A stretch of 64,000 bases of DNA from an uncultured Amylibacter sp. (GCA_943846615.1 OX044354.1:2559001-2623000); one strand, 5' to 3'; shown: positions 34,092-43,159, numbered from the stretch's first letter. The notes: generated from the letters alone by a model not told the origin. Made by a program: numbers and translations.

Positions 34092-34979
34092 ATGGATCAC
34101 ATAGAATTTGCCAATGGCCTTAAGGTCCGTGAAAAGGTTGCGTTGAAATCGCGTAATCGTTTTGCGGGCCTTTTGCATTTGGCGGTGCATGTGGCGATGA
34201 TTTTCGTTTTGGCTGTTATTGTGATGTCTGGTGGAGTCTTGGGCTGGCTGGCGATGATGCCTTTGGGCATTACGTTGGTGTTTTTATTTGCGCTGGAACA
34301 TGAGGCGACGCATAAAACACCATTTGAAAATGCACGCATGAATGAAGTGGTGGGGTTTGTTTGCGGTGTAGTTTTGTTATTGCCGTTTCAGTGGTTTCGC
34401 TATTTCCACATGGCGCATCATCGCTATACTAATGATCCAGACAGAGACCCCGAATTGTTGGCTGGTGGTGCACCTGATATGCGGTGGGGAGTGATCTTGC
34501 ATGTTACAGGCATTCCCTACTGGCGGGGTATGATCCGCAAAGTGTGGCGGAATGCGTTTGACGAAAACCGTGACGTTTATGTGCCCGCACCCGCGAAACG
34601 CCGAGTAAAGCGCGAAGCGCGGCTGATGATTGGGATATATCTGGGGGTGGCTTTGTTGAGCCTGCTTAATCCGGTTTTGATTTGGATTTGGGTTGTTCCC
34701 GTGATCATCGGGCAGCCGTTTTTGCGGATGTATTTATTGGCGGAGCATGGACGGTGTGCGTTTGTGGCTAATATGTTGGCGAATACGCGCACAACATATA
34801 CCAACAAGCTTGTCCGTTTTTTGGCGTGGAATATGCCATATCATATTGAGCATCATACGTTTCCGAATGTGCCCTTCTACAATTTGCCGCAGTTGAATGA
34901 AATAATGGCTGCGCATTTGATTGAAACCCAAGAGGGTTATATCAAATTTAGCCAAGCGTATTATCGGGGCCTGAAATAG
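34092..34979 (+). CDS. Fatty-acid-desaturase-like membrane protein
   Basis: A 295-residue integral membrane di-iron protein with the three histidine boxes: EHEATHKTPF (about 73), HMAHHRYTND (about 110) and YHIEHHTFPNVPFYNLP (about 255). Four to five hydrophobic segments separate them. This is the fatty acid desaturase / hydroxylase superfamily; whether it acts on acyl chains, carotenoids or other lipids is not clear. The stop codon lies inside a long hairpin. A second desaturase-like gene at 60636 has different box sequences. Confidence 0.88.
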   Translation: MDHIEFANGLKVREKVALKSRNRFAGLLHLAVHVAMIFVLAVIVMSGGVLGWLAMMPLGITLVFLFALEHEATHKTPFENARMNEVVGFVCGVVLLLPFQWFRYFHMAHHRYTNDPDRDPELLAGGAPDMRWGVILHVTGIPYWRGMIRKVWRNAFDENRDVYVPAPAKRRVKREARLMIGIYLGVALLSLLNPVLIWIWVVPVIIGQPFLRMYLLAEHGRCAFVANMLANTRTTYTNKLVRFLAWNMPYHIEHHTFPNVPFYNLPQLNEIMAAHLIETQEGYIKFSQAYYRGLK

Positions 34980-34989
34980 GCCCCGATAA
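34961..34989. terminator. Hairpin at convergent junction (possible bidirectional terminator)
   Basis: TTATCGGGGCC and GGCCCCGATAA (11-bp perfect arms) enclose the desaturase stop codon. Neither strand has a clear U-run after the stem, so intrinsic termination is doubtful, but the structure lies exactly where desaturase and YeeE-like transcripts meet. Confidence 0.5.
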
Positions 34990-34994
34990 GGAAA

Positions 34995-35411
34995 TTATGC
35001 ACGCATTTTGTTATATGCGCTGTAGCCAAACATGCCTATTAACATCGCAACGATGAATGCAATGCCGCTGGTACCGCCAAAAGTGACAGATGCCAAGGCA
35101 GGACCCGGGCAGAAGCCAGCCAATGCCCAGCCCATGCCAAACAGGATTGCGCCGATGATCAATGGGCGATCCAGTTTTGTGTTTGGTGGCGATGGCAGTG
35201 GTGATCCGACGATCGACGCGCTACGTTTTTCGGCCACGCGCCATGCGATGAACATGGGGATGATAGCGCCGCCCATAACGAACATCAGGGATGGATCCCA
35301 TGCGCCAAATAGATCAAGGAAACCTTGAACCTTTAATGTGTCTGTCATACCCGAGATAACAAGGCCGATACCGAATAATGCGCCTGTGGCGAGCGAGATT
35401 AAATTTCTCAT
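34995..35411 (-). CDS. YeeE/YedE family transporter, second half (PmpB-like)
   Basis: A 138-residue membrane protein with about four hydrophobic segments and the signature GMGWALAGFCPGPALASVTFG. YeeE proteins import thiosulfate through conserved cysteines; here one such Cys is in GFCPGP. Together with the upstream gene it makes a split transporter, as in the PmpA/PmpB pairs. The ATG at 35411 overlaps the upstream stop as ATGA. Substrate is probably a small sulfur species, inferred from family only. Confidence 0.88.
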   Translation of the reverse strand: MRNLISLATGALFGIGLVISGMTDTLKVQGFLDLFGAWDPSLMFVMGGAIIPMFIAWRVAEKRSASIVGSPLPSPPNTKLDRPLIIGAILFGMGWALAGFCPGPALASVTFGGTSGIAFIVAMLIGMFGYSAYNKMRA

Positions 35412-35836
35412 GCTAAAACTCCTATCGCGCGCGCGATGACGATGGTGATGACACCTGCGCCGATGTAGCAAAGGGTTGATAGAATCGAGCGGATCGAAAG
35501 GCGTGACATGCCGCAGACACCGTGACCTGATGTACAGCCTGAGCCCATGCGCGTACCGATGCCAACCAAAAGGCCCGCGACCACAACCAAGACAAGGTTT
35601 GATGTTGCATTGGTTGAGGGTAGTGTTTTGAACAAACCCAAAAGGGCGGGTGCCCCAACCAGACCCGCAACGAAAATCAAACGTTCAGTCATGTTGGAGC
35701 GACCTGATCCGTCGATCAAACCGCCAACAATACCAGATGCGCCCATGATACGCCCATTTCCGAGTAAGAACAGCGCGCCTGCGCCGCCGATCATTACGCC
35801 ACCAATTAAGGCGTTTATCCAACTTGTGTAATCCAC
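35408..35836 (-). CDS. YeeE/YedE family transporter, first half (PmpA-like)
   Basis: A 142-residue membrane protein with about four hydrophobic segments and the YeeE motif GSGCTSGHGVCGMSRLS, including the conserved cysteines implicated in thiosulfate relay. The start codon is GTG at 35836, with AAAGGA about eight bases upstream. The 3' end overlaps the partner gene by 4 bp. No sulfur-oxidation or persulfide-dioxygenase gene is adjacent. The 265-bp upstream region is shared divergently with pntA. Confidence 0.88.
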   Translation of the reverse strand: MDYTSWINALIGGVMIGGAGALFLLGNGRIMGASGIVGGLIDGSGRSNMTERLIFVAGLVGAPALLGLFKTLPSTNATSNLVLVVVAGLLVGIGTRMGSGCTSGHGVCGMSRLSIRSILSTLCYIGAGVITIVIARAIGVLA

Positions 35837-35943
35837 GATGATTCCTTTGGTTTTTTTGAACTGACTGTGACGTTATGCCTGTTTTCCAAAAGAGGAAAGG
35901 TAAATCATATTCATAAAATTATATGTGACTAAGTTTGCGTATT

Positions 35944-35973
35944 TTGCGGGGGATGTGACTTTTCTGGTATACT
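35944..35973 (+). promoter_or_regulatory. Candidate pntAB promoter
   Basis: TTGCGG (35944-35949), an 18-bp spacer and TATACT (35968-35973) form a plausible sigma-70 promoter. It predicts a transcript start near 35980 and a 5' leader of about 120 bases. The rest of the 35837-36101 gap is AT-rich. Confidence 0.4.
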
Positions 35974-36058
35974 AGACTACTAAATGGCCATTTTTTTATT
36001 TTGATGGCTGACGAGGTGGTCAAAAGGTGCTAGTCGGGAACATTGAAATGTATAAATC

Positions 36059-36078
36059 CACCGATTCCCTAATCGGTG
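36059..36078 (+). promoter_or_regulatory. Hairpin in the pntA leader
   Basis: CACCGAT-tccctaa...ATCGGTG gives a 7-bp stem with a 6-base loop, ending about 12 bases before the AAGGAGG ribosome site of pntA. It could modulate translation or mRNA stability; no known riboswitch is recognised. Confidence 0.35.
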
Positions 36079-36101
36079 ACGCTTGAACAAGGAGGTTTGT
36101 C

Positions 36102-37673
36102 ATGCGCATAGGAACACCTAAGGAAATCTTCCCAGGAGAAAATCGAGTGGCAATGACGCCAGCATCGGCTTTGCAGTTGCAAAAACTGGGATACGAATGT
36201 GTGATCGAAAAAGGTGCCGGTGCAGCCGCGCGTTTTTCTGATCAGGAATACAAAGATGCAGGCGTAAAGGTCGTTGCGACCGCTGCGGCGCTGTACAAAG
36301 AGGCGGACGTTGTTGCCAAAGTACGCCCACCAGAAGATGTAGAGATTAAACGTCTGAAAGAGGGGCAAACCCTGATTTCATTCTTCTATCCAGCACAAAA
36401 TACGGAACTGATGGAAGCCGCCAATAAAAAAGGTGCGCATGTTATCGCGATGGATATGGTCCCACGTATTAGTCGTGCACAGAAAATGGATGCCTTGTCG
36501 TCCATGGCGAATATCGCGGGTTATCGCGCGGTGATGGAAGCAGGCAATAATTTTGGCCGATTCTTTACGGGTCAGATTACAGCCGCGGGTAAGGTTCCAC
36601 CTGCCAAGGTTTTGGTTGTGGGGGCCGGTGTTGCCGGTTTGGCCGCAATTGGTGCCGCAACGTCTTTGGGCGCGGTGGTTTATGCGTTTGATGTTCGCCC
36701 AGAGGTGGCCGAGCAGATTGAAAGCATGGGTGCGGAATTCGTATACCTTGATTTCGAAGAAGAGCAGACAGATGGTGCAGAGACGGGTGGCTATGCCGCG
36801 CCAAGCAGCCCAGAATTCCGCGAAAAGCAATTGGCGAAGTTCCGTGAACTTGCACCAGAGATGGATATCGTGATTACCACGGCGTTGATCCCAGGGCGTG
36901 ATGCACCGAAATTGTGGTTGGCCGATATGGTTGAATTACAAAAACCGGGTTCTGTTGTGGTTGATTTGGCCGCGGAACGTGGTGGGAACTGTGATTTGAC
37001 GGTTGCAGATGAAAAAGTCATGTCGGACAATGATGTGACCATCATCGGTTACACCGATTTGCCAAGCCGCATGGCCGCGCAATCATCGACATTATATGCC
37101 ACAAACATCCGCCACATGATGACAGATTTGACGCCCAAAAAGGACGGCAAATTGAAACATGACATGAAGGATGATGTTATTCGCGGGGCGACTGCAACGC
37201 ATAAGGGTAAAATCACCTTCCCGCCACCACCGCCCAAGGTGGCCGCGATTGCGGCGCAACCCAAGGAAACAGTGAAAGAGCCAACGCGTGAAGAGTTGAT
37301 CGCGGCGGAGAAAGAAGCATTCAAGAAAGAGACACGTAACCAAGTGACCTTGTTGGCCATTGGTGGTGGTTTGATCTTGTTGGCAGGTCTGTATGCTCCA
37401 GCCAGCTTTATGCAGCACTTTATCGTGTTTGTTTTGTCGGTTTTCATCGGGTTCCAAGTGATTTGGAACGTGTCGCATTCGTTGCACACACCATTGATGG
37501 CGGTCACGAACGCCATTTCATCCATCATTATTCTAGGCGCGCTGATGCAAATCGGATCGGGTTCGTTTTTGGTGATTATATTAGCCGCTTTGTCTGTCTT
37601 TATGGCGGGGATCAATATCTTTGGTGGCTTCCTTGTGACACGGCGCATGCTTGCCATGTTCCAGAAATCTTAA
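36102..37673 (+). CDS. pntA: NAD(P) transhydrogenase subunit alpha
   Basis: Alpha subunit of the proton-translocating transhydrogenase, which makes NADPH from NADH using the proton gradient. The 523-residue protein has the NAD(H)-binding domain I (about 1-380: [40 protein letters not shown]), a Pro/Ala/Glu-rich linker, and C-terminal membrane domain IIa with four spans (about 415-515). This is the single-chain alpha of E. coli type, not the split PntAA/PntAB of Rhodospirillum. AAGGAGG precedes the ATG. pntB follows after 13 bp. Confidence 0.96.
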   Translation: MRIGTPKEIFPGENRVAMTPASALQLQKLGYECVIEKGAGAAARFSDQEYKDAGVKVVATAAALYKEADVVAKVRPPEDVEIKRLKEGQTLISFFYPAQNTELMEAANKKGAHVIAMDMVPRISRAQKMDALSSMANIAGYRAVMEAGNNFGRFFTGQITAAGKVPPAKVLVVGAGVAGLAAIGAATSLGAVVYAFDVRPEVAEQIESMGAEFVYLDFEEEQTDGAETGGYAAPSSPEFREKQLAKFRELAPEMDIVITTALIPGRDAPKLWLADMVELQKPGSVVVDLAAERGGNCDLTVADEKVMSDNDVTIIGYTDLPSRMAAQSSTLYATNIRHMMTDLTPKKDGKLKHDMKDDVIRGATATHKGKITFPPPPPKVAAIAAQPKETVKEPTREELIAAEKEAFKKETRNQVTLLAIGGGLILLAGLYAPASFMQHFIVFVLSVFIGFQVIWNVSHSLHTPLMAVTNAISSIIILGALMQIGSGSFLVIILAALSVFMAGINIFGGFLVTRRMLAMFQKS

Positions 37674-37686
37674 GGGGGACATGATT

Positions 37687-39120
37687 ATGGATTTCGGTTT
37701 TACAACAGCAGCTTACGTCGTTTCGGCTGTACTATTTATTCTGTCTTTGGGCGGATTGTCAGGCCAAGAGAGCGCGAAGCGTGCGGTTTGGTATGGTATT
37801 GTGGGCATGGGATTAGCCGTGTTTGCAACGATCATTGGGCCAGGTTCAGGTCTGTGGTTATTGTCTGTCGTGTTGATCGCGGCGGGTGGTTACATCGGGT
37901 ACCAAGTGGCGCAAAAGGTGCAGATGACAGAGATGCCGCAATTGGTTGCGGCGATGCACAGTTTGGTTGGATTAGCGGCCGTTTTTGTTGGGTTTATTGC
38001 CCATATAGAATTGAATCGTGTGATGGGAATGGATGCAGAGACGCGCAAGGCACTTGATGGTTTTGCGGGGCTTTTGGCCAAGAAGGAAGGCGTAGAGATT
38101 AGCATTCTGCGTGTTGAATTGTTCTTGGGTATCTTTATCGGCGCGGTGACGTTTACAGGTTCTGTGATTGCCTATGGCAAGTTGGCGGGCAAGGTGAACA
38201 CAACGGCTGAAAAATTGCCAGGTGGTCACATGTTGAACGCAGGCGCGGCGGCGATTTCGGTGCTGTGTTTGTTCTGGTACTGTAACACTGGTGGTTTCTT
38301 GCCATTGGCGATTATGACGCTGGCGGCCTTGTTTATTGGTTACCACTTGATCATGGGTATTGGCGGCGCGGATATGCCCGTGGTTGTTTCCATGCTGAAT
38401 TCATATTCAGGTTGGGCGGCAGCGGCGATCGGCTTTAGCCTTGGTAATGATTTGTTGATCGTTGTTGGTGCGCTGGTTGGATCAAGCGGTGCGATCCTGT
38501 CGTACATCATGTGTAAGGCGATGAATCGTTCGTTTATTTCGGTGATCTTGGGCGGCTTTGGCGGCACAACGGGCCCTGCGATGGAAATCGAGGGCGAGAT
38601 GGTTGCGACGGATGTGAATACCGTGGCGGCACAGCTGGAAGATGCGGATAGCGTTGTGATTATTCCGGGTTACGGCATGGCCGTGGCGCAGGCACAGCAA
38701 TCTGTATCGGAATTGGTACGCCGTTTGCGTGACAAAGGTAAGAACGTGCGCTTTGCGATCCACCCAGTTGCAGGGCGGTTACCAGGCCACATGAACGTGT
38801 TGTTGGCCGAAGCAAAGGTACCATATGACATCGTTTTGGAAATGGATGAAATCAACGATGATTTCCCAGAAACGGATGTGGCGATTGTGATCGGGTCAAA
38901 TGACATCGTTAACCCAGCCGCACAAGAAGATCCAAATTCACCAATCGCTGGCATGCCTGTGTTGGAATGTTGGAAAGCCAAATCGGTGATCGTGTCCAAG
39001 CGTGGGCAGGGCACTGGTTATTCGGGCATCGAAAATCCGCTGTTCTTTAAGGAGAATACACGGATGTTATACGGTGATGCGAAGGCAAGTTTGGATCAGC
39101 TGTTACAATCCATCAATTAA
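37687..39120 (+). CDS. pntB: NAD(P) transhydrogenase subunit beta
   Basis: Beta subunit, 477 residues: membrane domain IIb with about nine spans (1-290, including [20 protein letters not shown]) and the NADP(H)-binding domain III (about 300-477) with [36 protein letters not shown] and [12 protein letters not shown]. The ATG at 37687 gives the usual [10 protein letters not shown] start; an ATG two codons earlier (37681) lies closer to the GGGGG ribosome site. It completes the pntAB operon, which ends in a strong terminator. Confidence 0.95.
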   Translation: MDFGFTTAAYVVSAVLFILSLGGLSGQESAKRAVWYGIVGMGLAVFATIIGPGSGLWLLSVVLIAAGGYIGYQVAQKVQMTEMPQLVAAMHSLVGLAAVFVGFIAHIELNRVMGMDAETRKALDGFAGLLAKKEGVEISILRVELFLGIFIGAVTFTGSVIAYGKLAGKVNTTAEKLPGGHMLNAGAAAISVLCLFWYCNTGGFLPLAIMTLAALFIGYHLIMGIGGADMPVVVSMLNSYSGWAAAAIGFSLGNDLLIVVGALVGSSGAILSYIMCKAMNRSFISVILGGFGGTTGPAMEIEGEMVATDVNTVAAQLEDADSVVIIPGYGMAVAQAQQSVSELVRRLRDKGKNVRFAIHPVAGRLPGHMNVLLAEAKVPYDIVLEMDEINDDFPETDVAIVIGSNDIVNPAAQEDPNSPIAGMPVLECWKAKSVIVSKRGQGTGYSGIENPLFFKENTRMLYGDAKASLDQLLQSIN

Positions 39121-39121
39121 T

Positions 39122-39152
39122 AAAAAAGGCCCGCGATTTGCGGGCCTTTTTT
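39122..39152 (+). terminator. Rho-independent terminator of pntAB
   Basis: AAAAAAGGCCCGC-gattt-GCGGGCCTTTTTT is a perfect stem-loop with a T-run, starting two bases after the pntB stop. Its A/T-symmetric arms mean it could also stop minus-strand transcription from the micropeptide gene ending at 39151. Confidence 0.92.
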
Positions 39153-39237
39153 AATCCATACGCTCTTGTATGAAATCGAATAATTCGAGGGCCCACCAAC
39201 CAAGAATAAATCCTAAAATCATGCCGACTACTAACAT
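39151..39237 (-). CDS. Glycine-zipper single-span micropeptide A (28 residues)
   Basis: A very short gene: ATG at 39237, TAA at 39153-39151, with AAGGGG eight bases before the ATG. The peptide is MLVVGMILGFILGWW then ALELFDFIQERMD: one transmembrane helix with Gly5, Gly9 and Gly13 (GxxxGxxxG), a GW boundary, and an acidic amphipathic tail. It is paralogous to the micropeptide at 40190-40282, sharing ten aligned residues (G5, G9, G13, W14, A16, L17, E18, D21, I23, E25), eight with different codons. A TTGCTT-N17-TATGGT promoter lies upstream on the minus strand. It follows the alpha/beta hydrolase gene by 91 bp. Function unknown. Confidence 0.75.
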   Translation of the reverse strand: MLVVGMILGFILGWWALELFDFIQERMD

Positions 39238-39328
39238 GTGTTTCCCCTTTTCGGATTATTCAAACCTGTCCTTTTAGACATGTACTTGTACCATAGGTTG
39301 TGTTTTGGATTCAAGCAACCGTATTGGG

Positions 39329-40132
39329 TTAAAACTTTTGGCTATAGATGAATTTATAAATATATTTCTGCCCTAATACTGACCAAATATTGTGGTGAGA
39401 CGTGTCATTCATGATTTTTAACGCCTTTTGTGACGATGATGAGGCGTTAAGAATGGCCTGTCCGTGGGAAAATGGAATCACTTTGTCTTCTTTCCCATGT
39501 AGAATCAGTAGTGGAACGTCAATTTTTCTAATTGCATCCAAATTGTTCCATTCTTGGTCTAAAATTTGACGAATGGGGAAGATTGGGAATTGCTTGGTCG
39601 CTAAATCGGTGATGGACGTGAACGGAGCCTCTAGGGTCAGTGCCGATGGAGGATGGGTCAGCGTCAATTGGGTCGCGACACCTGTTCCCAAGCTCTCGCC
39701 GTAGTAGATAAGTTTTGCGGGTTTTCCAAAGCCCAGGTTGTTTAGGTTTTCGATTAAATAGCGGCTGTCATTTGTGATTTTTTCTTGGCTGGGTGAACCT
39801 TGTGACCCGGATGAACCACGATAAGCCATTGCTATGATACCATATCCGCGCTGGATCATGCGATCAAAGCGTTGGGCGCGGACGGCCAAATTTCCTGCGT
39901 TACCGTGGAAATAAACGATTGTTGGTTGGTTGCCGCGTGCCTGTTTTGTCCACACGATCAGTTTTGTTTTGTCAAAGCTTTGAAATTCATGTTCCTGCAT
40001 GGCGGGAACACCAGCGTTTGTAGGTGTTACATGTGTAGGATCAAAAGGGTAGATGGCGGCGAAACGGCCGAACCAGAGTGCGGCAAAGGCGCCGAGATAG
40101 AGTGATATGCACAGAGTAAGGAATTTGAACAT
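39329..40132 (-). CDS. Membrane-anchored alpha/beta hydrolase (ABHD13/Bem46-like)
   Basis: A 267-residue serine hydrolase with an N-terminal transmembrane anchor (LTLCISLYLGAFAALWFG). The oxyanion segment VYFHGNAGNLAVRAQRF, nucleophile elbow YYGESLGTG (GxSxG), Asp in ILHGKEDKVIPF and His in TSHHNIW form the catalytic set. The pattern fits the Bem46/ABHD13 group, with unknown natural substrate. The catalytic domain is likely cytoplasmic or periplasmic depending on anchor topology. It is flanked on the same strand by two paralogous micropeptide genes (57 bp upstream, 91 bp downstream). Confidence 0.88.
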   Translation of the reverse strand: MFKFLTLCISLYLGAFAALWFGRFAAIYPFDPTHVTPTNAGVPAMQEHEFQSFDKTKLIVWTKQARGNQPTIVYFHGNAGNLAVRAQRFDRMIQRGYGIIAMAYRGSSGSQGSPSQEKITNDSRYLIENLNNLGFGKPAKLIYYGESLGTGVATQLTLTHPPSALTLEAPFTSITDLATKQFPIFPIRQILDQEWNNLDAIRKIDVPLLILHGKEDKVIPFSHGQAILNASSSSQKALKIMNDTSHHNIWSVLGQKYIYKFIYSQKF

Positions 40133-40189
40133 GGTCCCGCCAAATGGTTTTGACGGGACGCTATGATAATTTGGGGGGCGGGTGAAGTA

Positions 40190-40282
40190 TTAGTCGCCGA
40201 ATGCTTCGTCGATGAGATCATAAACCTCCAACGCCATCCAGCCAACCGCGATCCCGATTAAGATACCAAATGCAAAAGTCAT
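40190..40282 (-). CDS. Glycine-zipper single-span micropeptide B (30 residues)
   Basis: A very short gene: ATG at 40282 preceded by GGAG about seven bases upstream, TAA at 40192-40190. The peptide begins MTFAFGILIGIAVGW and continues MALEVYDLIDEAFGD: one membrane helix with Gly6, Gly10 and Gly14, then Trp15 and an acidic tail. Relative to micropeptide A the order GxxxGxxxGW-x-ALE-x-[FY]-D-x-I-x-E is kept while third codon positions differ, the pattern expected of protein-level selection. It is 57 bp upstream of the hydrolase on the same strand, possibly its first cistron. An out-of-frame ATG-AAA-TGA lies just before. Function unknown. Confidence 0.75.
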   Translation of the reverse strand: MTFAFGILIGIAVGWMALEVYDLIDEAFGD

Positions 40283-40425
40283 TTCATTCTCCGTGTTGAT
40301 TTAGGAAAACTTTAGGAGCAATTGTTTAAATCTTTATTTACAGCGGGTTTTTGGCATATATTTCGCCAAAAGCGTTGTTTTTATTAGGGCAACTAAGGTA
40401 AGTAGACCCAAAATGAGAGACAGCA

Positions 40426-40782
40426 ATGCATAAACATCGTGGTTTTCCGTCCCGTTTGCCGGGCACTGATTTTCAATTTACGATCCGTCGTCCCAATAAA
40501 AAGGGCCCAACGCCGATCATTCGCCGTGAGCGTTATGCGGATCGTCGCAATGTGGATCGCAAAGCGGACGAAGTGTTTATGCTGACGCTGATCGAGCAGT
40601 TCGGCGAAGAGCCGTTTGTACGTGGTAATTTGGATGCGGGACGTATTTCATGGGTGTTTGGACGCGAAGTTTTGCCCGTGGATGATCCCTTTGATGAATG
40701 TGATTACGAGGCTGTTATGCGGGTCGATATGGGCCGTGCGATGGCCAGTTTTCCCAAAATTTTTACCGACGAATACGAGTAG
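40426..40782 (+). CDS. Conserved-looking hypothetical protein
   Basis: A 118-residue soluble protein: a very basic first third (RRPNKKGPTPIIRRERYADRRN) and an acidic second half (WVFGREVLPVDDPFDECDYEA), with no signal peptide, membrane span or known motif. Codon use resembles neighbouring genes and the frame is open throughout, supporting a real gene. The ribosome site is only GAGAGA-like. It is divergent from micropeptide B. I do not recognise the family. Confidence 0.6.
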   Translation: MHKHRGFPSRLPGTDFQFTIRRPNKKGPTPIIRRERYADRRNVDRKADEVFMLTLIEQFGEEPFVRGNLDAGRISWVFGREVLPVDDPFDECDYEAVMRVDMGRAMASFPKIFTDEYE

Positions 40783-41150
40783 TGTGCGCGTATTATCGCC
40801 GACGAATTCAACCGTTTGGCGGCAAATCGCTGATTTATTCACAGGCTTTGTTATCCGTTTGTAAGTTCCACAAAAGGGTGGCTTTCTAGTTTTGCGAAGG
40901 GGCTTTTCAAAGCCCTGACGAAAAATGGAAGGCAAAGGCGTGTTAGCCAAAATCTGTTGTGTCCCCTCATTGAACGGATTTTGGATGGGTATTTTCCCCC
41001 TCTTATCCCAACACTGACCGCTTTTGCCTTTTATGCCTATCAAAAAATATCGATAATATGGGCCCTGCGCGATTTGTCGCGACATGATTTTTGGGTTGTG
41101 CAGGTTTTATCTTTGCGGCTACGTTTTCCGCCAAAGTAGTGGAGAGAGCA
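40783..41150. other. Intergenic region upstream of the propionyl-CoA synthetase gene
   Basis: A 368-bp gap without a convincing gene. It contains a TTTGCGAA-N5-TTTTCAAA element (40891-40911; listed separately), and short open frames that look like chance. The GGAGAG ribosome site of the next gene is at its end. No tRNA or terminator is recognised; a leader RNA cannot be excluded. Confidence 0.4.
40891..40911. promoter_or_regulatory. Possible PccR/ScfR-like operator before prpE
   Basis: TTTGCGAA-ggggc-TTTTCAAA resembles the paired TTTGCAAA half-sites bound by the short-chain fatty-acid regulators PccR/ScfR that control propionyl-CoA metabolism in Rhodobacteraceae. Both half-sites have one mismatch and the spacer is 5 rather than 4 bp. 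It lies 240 bp before the prpE start. Confidence 0.25.
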
Positions 41151-43043
41151 ATGTCATACAAAGAAGCCTTTGAAAGCGCAAAATCGGATCCTGAAAAATT
41201 CTGGATGGAAGCCGCATCGCATATTGATTGGGTGAAGCCACCCAGCAAAGCATTGTTTTCGGATAACGAGCCATTTTACGAGTGGTTTAAAGATGCAGAA
41301 GTGAACAGCTGTTACAATGCCGTTGATCGCCATGTCCTTAACGGTAAGGGCGATCAGACCGCGATTATTTATGACAGCCCCATTACAGACACCAAAGGAA
41401 AGGTTTCATATGCAGAGCTGCAAGAGCAGACAGCCGCATTGGGTGGTGCATTGCTGGCTCAAGGGATCGAAAAAGGTGATCGCGTAATTATTTATATGCC
41501 GATGATCCCACAGGCATTGGTGGCCATGTTGGCATGTGCGCGTATTGGCGCCGTGCATTCGGTGGTGTTTGGTGGTTTTGCCGCGAACGAGCTGGCAACG
41601 CGTATTGATGATTGTACGCCTAAGGCGATTATTGCTGCATCATGTGGTATCGAGCCATCAGGTGTGATTGCATACAAACCATTGCTGGACGCCGCGATTG
41701 AGTTGGCGGAACATAAGCCAGAAACATGTGTCGTTTTACAGCGTGATCAAATGCAGGCAGACATGATTGATGGTCGTGATGTGGATTGGAATGCCGCCCA
41801 AGAAGGTGTGACCCCAGCCGAGTGTGTGCCCGTGCGTGGCGATCATCCAGCATACATCCTGTATACATCTGGTACAACCGGTGCGCCAAAGGGTGTTTTG
41901 CGCCCAACAGCAGGGCACATCGTTGCATTGAATTGGACGATGAAAAACGTTTACGACATTGATCCAGGAGATGTATTCTGGGCTGCGTCCGATGTTGGTT
42001 GGGTCGTTGGACACTCGTACATTTGTTACGGGACACTATTCCACGGTAACACAACCATTGTATTTGAGGGTAAGCCGATTGGCACACCTGATGCGGGTAC
42101 GTTTTGGCGTGTAATTAGTGAATATAATGTCAAAGCGTTGTTCACCGCGCCAACAGCGTTTCGTGCGATCAAACGCGTTGATCCAGATGGCGAGTTCATT
42201 AAGAAATACGATTTGTCTTGTCTTAAAACACTGTTCTTGGCGGGTGAACGTGCCGACCCTGATACGATTGTTTGGGCGCAAGATCATCTAGGCGTGCCTG
42301 TAATTGATCACTGGTGGCAGACGGAAACTGGCTTTGCGATTGCGTCAAACCCATGGGGTATTGAAAAGATGCCTGTGAAATTGGGTTCACCAACGGTACC
42401 GATGCCGGGGTACGATGTTCAAATTCTGGACGAGGCTGGTAAGGAAATGCCAAACGGTGAAATGGGTGCGATTGCGATTAAATTGCCATTGCCACCGGGT
42501 ACACTGCCAACATTGTGGAATGCCGATGAGCGTTTCAAATCGTCGTATCTGGAAGCGTTTCCTGGGTATTATGAAACAGGTGATGCGGGTTACAAAGACG
42601 AAGATGGATATTTGTACATCATGTCACGCACCGATGATGTGATTAACGTTGCTGGTCACCGCCTGTCATCTGGTCAAATGGAAGAGGTTCTATCCGGTCA
42701 TCCAGATGTTGCAGAATGTGCGGTGATTGGTGCGGCGGATCAATTGAAGGGGCAATCACCGATTGGATTCCTATGCCTAAGTTCCGGAGTTACCAAATCG
42801 CATGAAGAGGTGATCAAAGAGTGTGTTGGTTTGATTCGTAGCAAAATCGGCCCTGTTGCGGCGTTTAAAACGGCATTGGTTGTAGATCGTTTGCCGAAAA
42901 CGCGTTCGGGTAAAATTTTGCGCGGTACGATTGTGAAAATTGCGGATGGGCAAGAATACAAGATGCCAGCGACAATTGACGATCCCGTAATTTTGGATGA
43001 AATCACAGAAGCATTGAAGGGTATTGGTTACCCCAAAGCTTAG
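41151..43043 (+). CDS. prpE: Propionyl-CoA synthetase (propionate-CoA ligase)
   Basis: A 630-residue acyl-CoA synthetase of the ANL superfamily, activating propionate (and less well acetate) with ATP and CoA. Motifs: P-loop YILYTSGTTGAPKGVLRP, VIDHWWQTETGFAI (A5-type), YYETGDAGYKDEDGYLYIM, and the acetylatable catalytic Lys in LPKTRSGKILRG. Length and the GERADPDTIVWAQDHLG segment favour PrpE over AcsA. GGAGAG fixes the ATG at 41151. It is a single gene with its own terminator; methylcitrate or propionyl-CoA carboxylase genes are not in the window. Confidence 0.9.
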   Translation: MSYKEAFESAKSDPEKFWMEAASHIDWVKPPSKALFSDNEPFYEWFKDAEVNSCYNAVDRHVLNGKGDQTAIIYDSPITDTKGKVSYAELQEQTAALGGALLAQGIEKGDRVIIYMPMIPQALVAMLACARIGAVHSVVFGGFAANELATRIDDCTPKAIIAASCGIEPSGVIAYKPLLDAAIELAEHKPETCVVLQRDQMQADMIDGRDVDWNAAQEGVTPAECVPVRGDHPAYILYTSGTTGAPKGVLRPTAGHIVALNWTMKNVYDIDPGDVFWAASDVGWVVGHSYICYGTLFHGNTTIVFEGKPIGTPDAGTFWRVISEYNVKALFTAPTAFRAIKRVDPDGEFIKKYDLSCLKTLFLAGERADPDTIVWAQDHLGVPVIDHWWQTETGFAIASNPWGIEKMPVKLGSPTVPMPGYDVQILDEAGKEMPNGEMGAIAIKLPLPPGTLPTLWNADERFKSSYLEAFPGYYETGDAGYKDEDGYLYIMSRTDDVINVAGHRLSSGQMEEVLSGHPDVAECAVIGAADQLKGQSPIGFLCLSSGVTKSHEEVIKECVGLIRSKIGPVAAFKTALVVDRLPKTRSGKILRGTIVKIADGQEYKMPATIDDPVILDEITEALKGIGYPKA

Positions 43044-43064
43044 ATTGAAAATAGTAATAAGTGC

Positions 43065-43098
43065 AAAAGGGGACGTTATTTAGTAGCGTCCCCTTTTT
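43065..43098 (+). terminator. Rho-independent terminator of prpE
   Basis: AAAAGGGGACG-ttatttagtag-CGTCCCCTTTT forms an 11-bp stem with a T-run, 21 bases after the prpE stop. Confidence 0.9.
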
Positions 43099-43159
43099 GT
43101 TTGGTTGCGAAAGTTTATGGGAATGCCTAGTTTATACGTAACACAGTTAGGATGAGATC

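Noticed and set aside
34961..34989. Classic intrinsic terminator for the desaturase or YeeE genes
   Set aside because: The stem is perfect but neither strand has a U-run after it, so I list it only as a possible terminator with moderate confidence.
40957..41139. 60-residue plus-strand open frame upstream of prpE
   Set aside because: No ribosome site, no motif, and it reads into the prpE leader; treated as chance.
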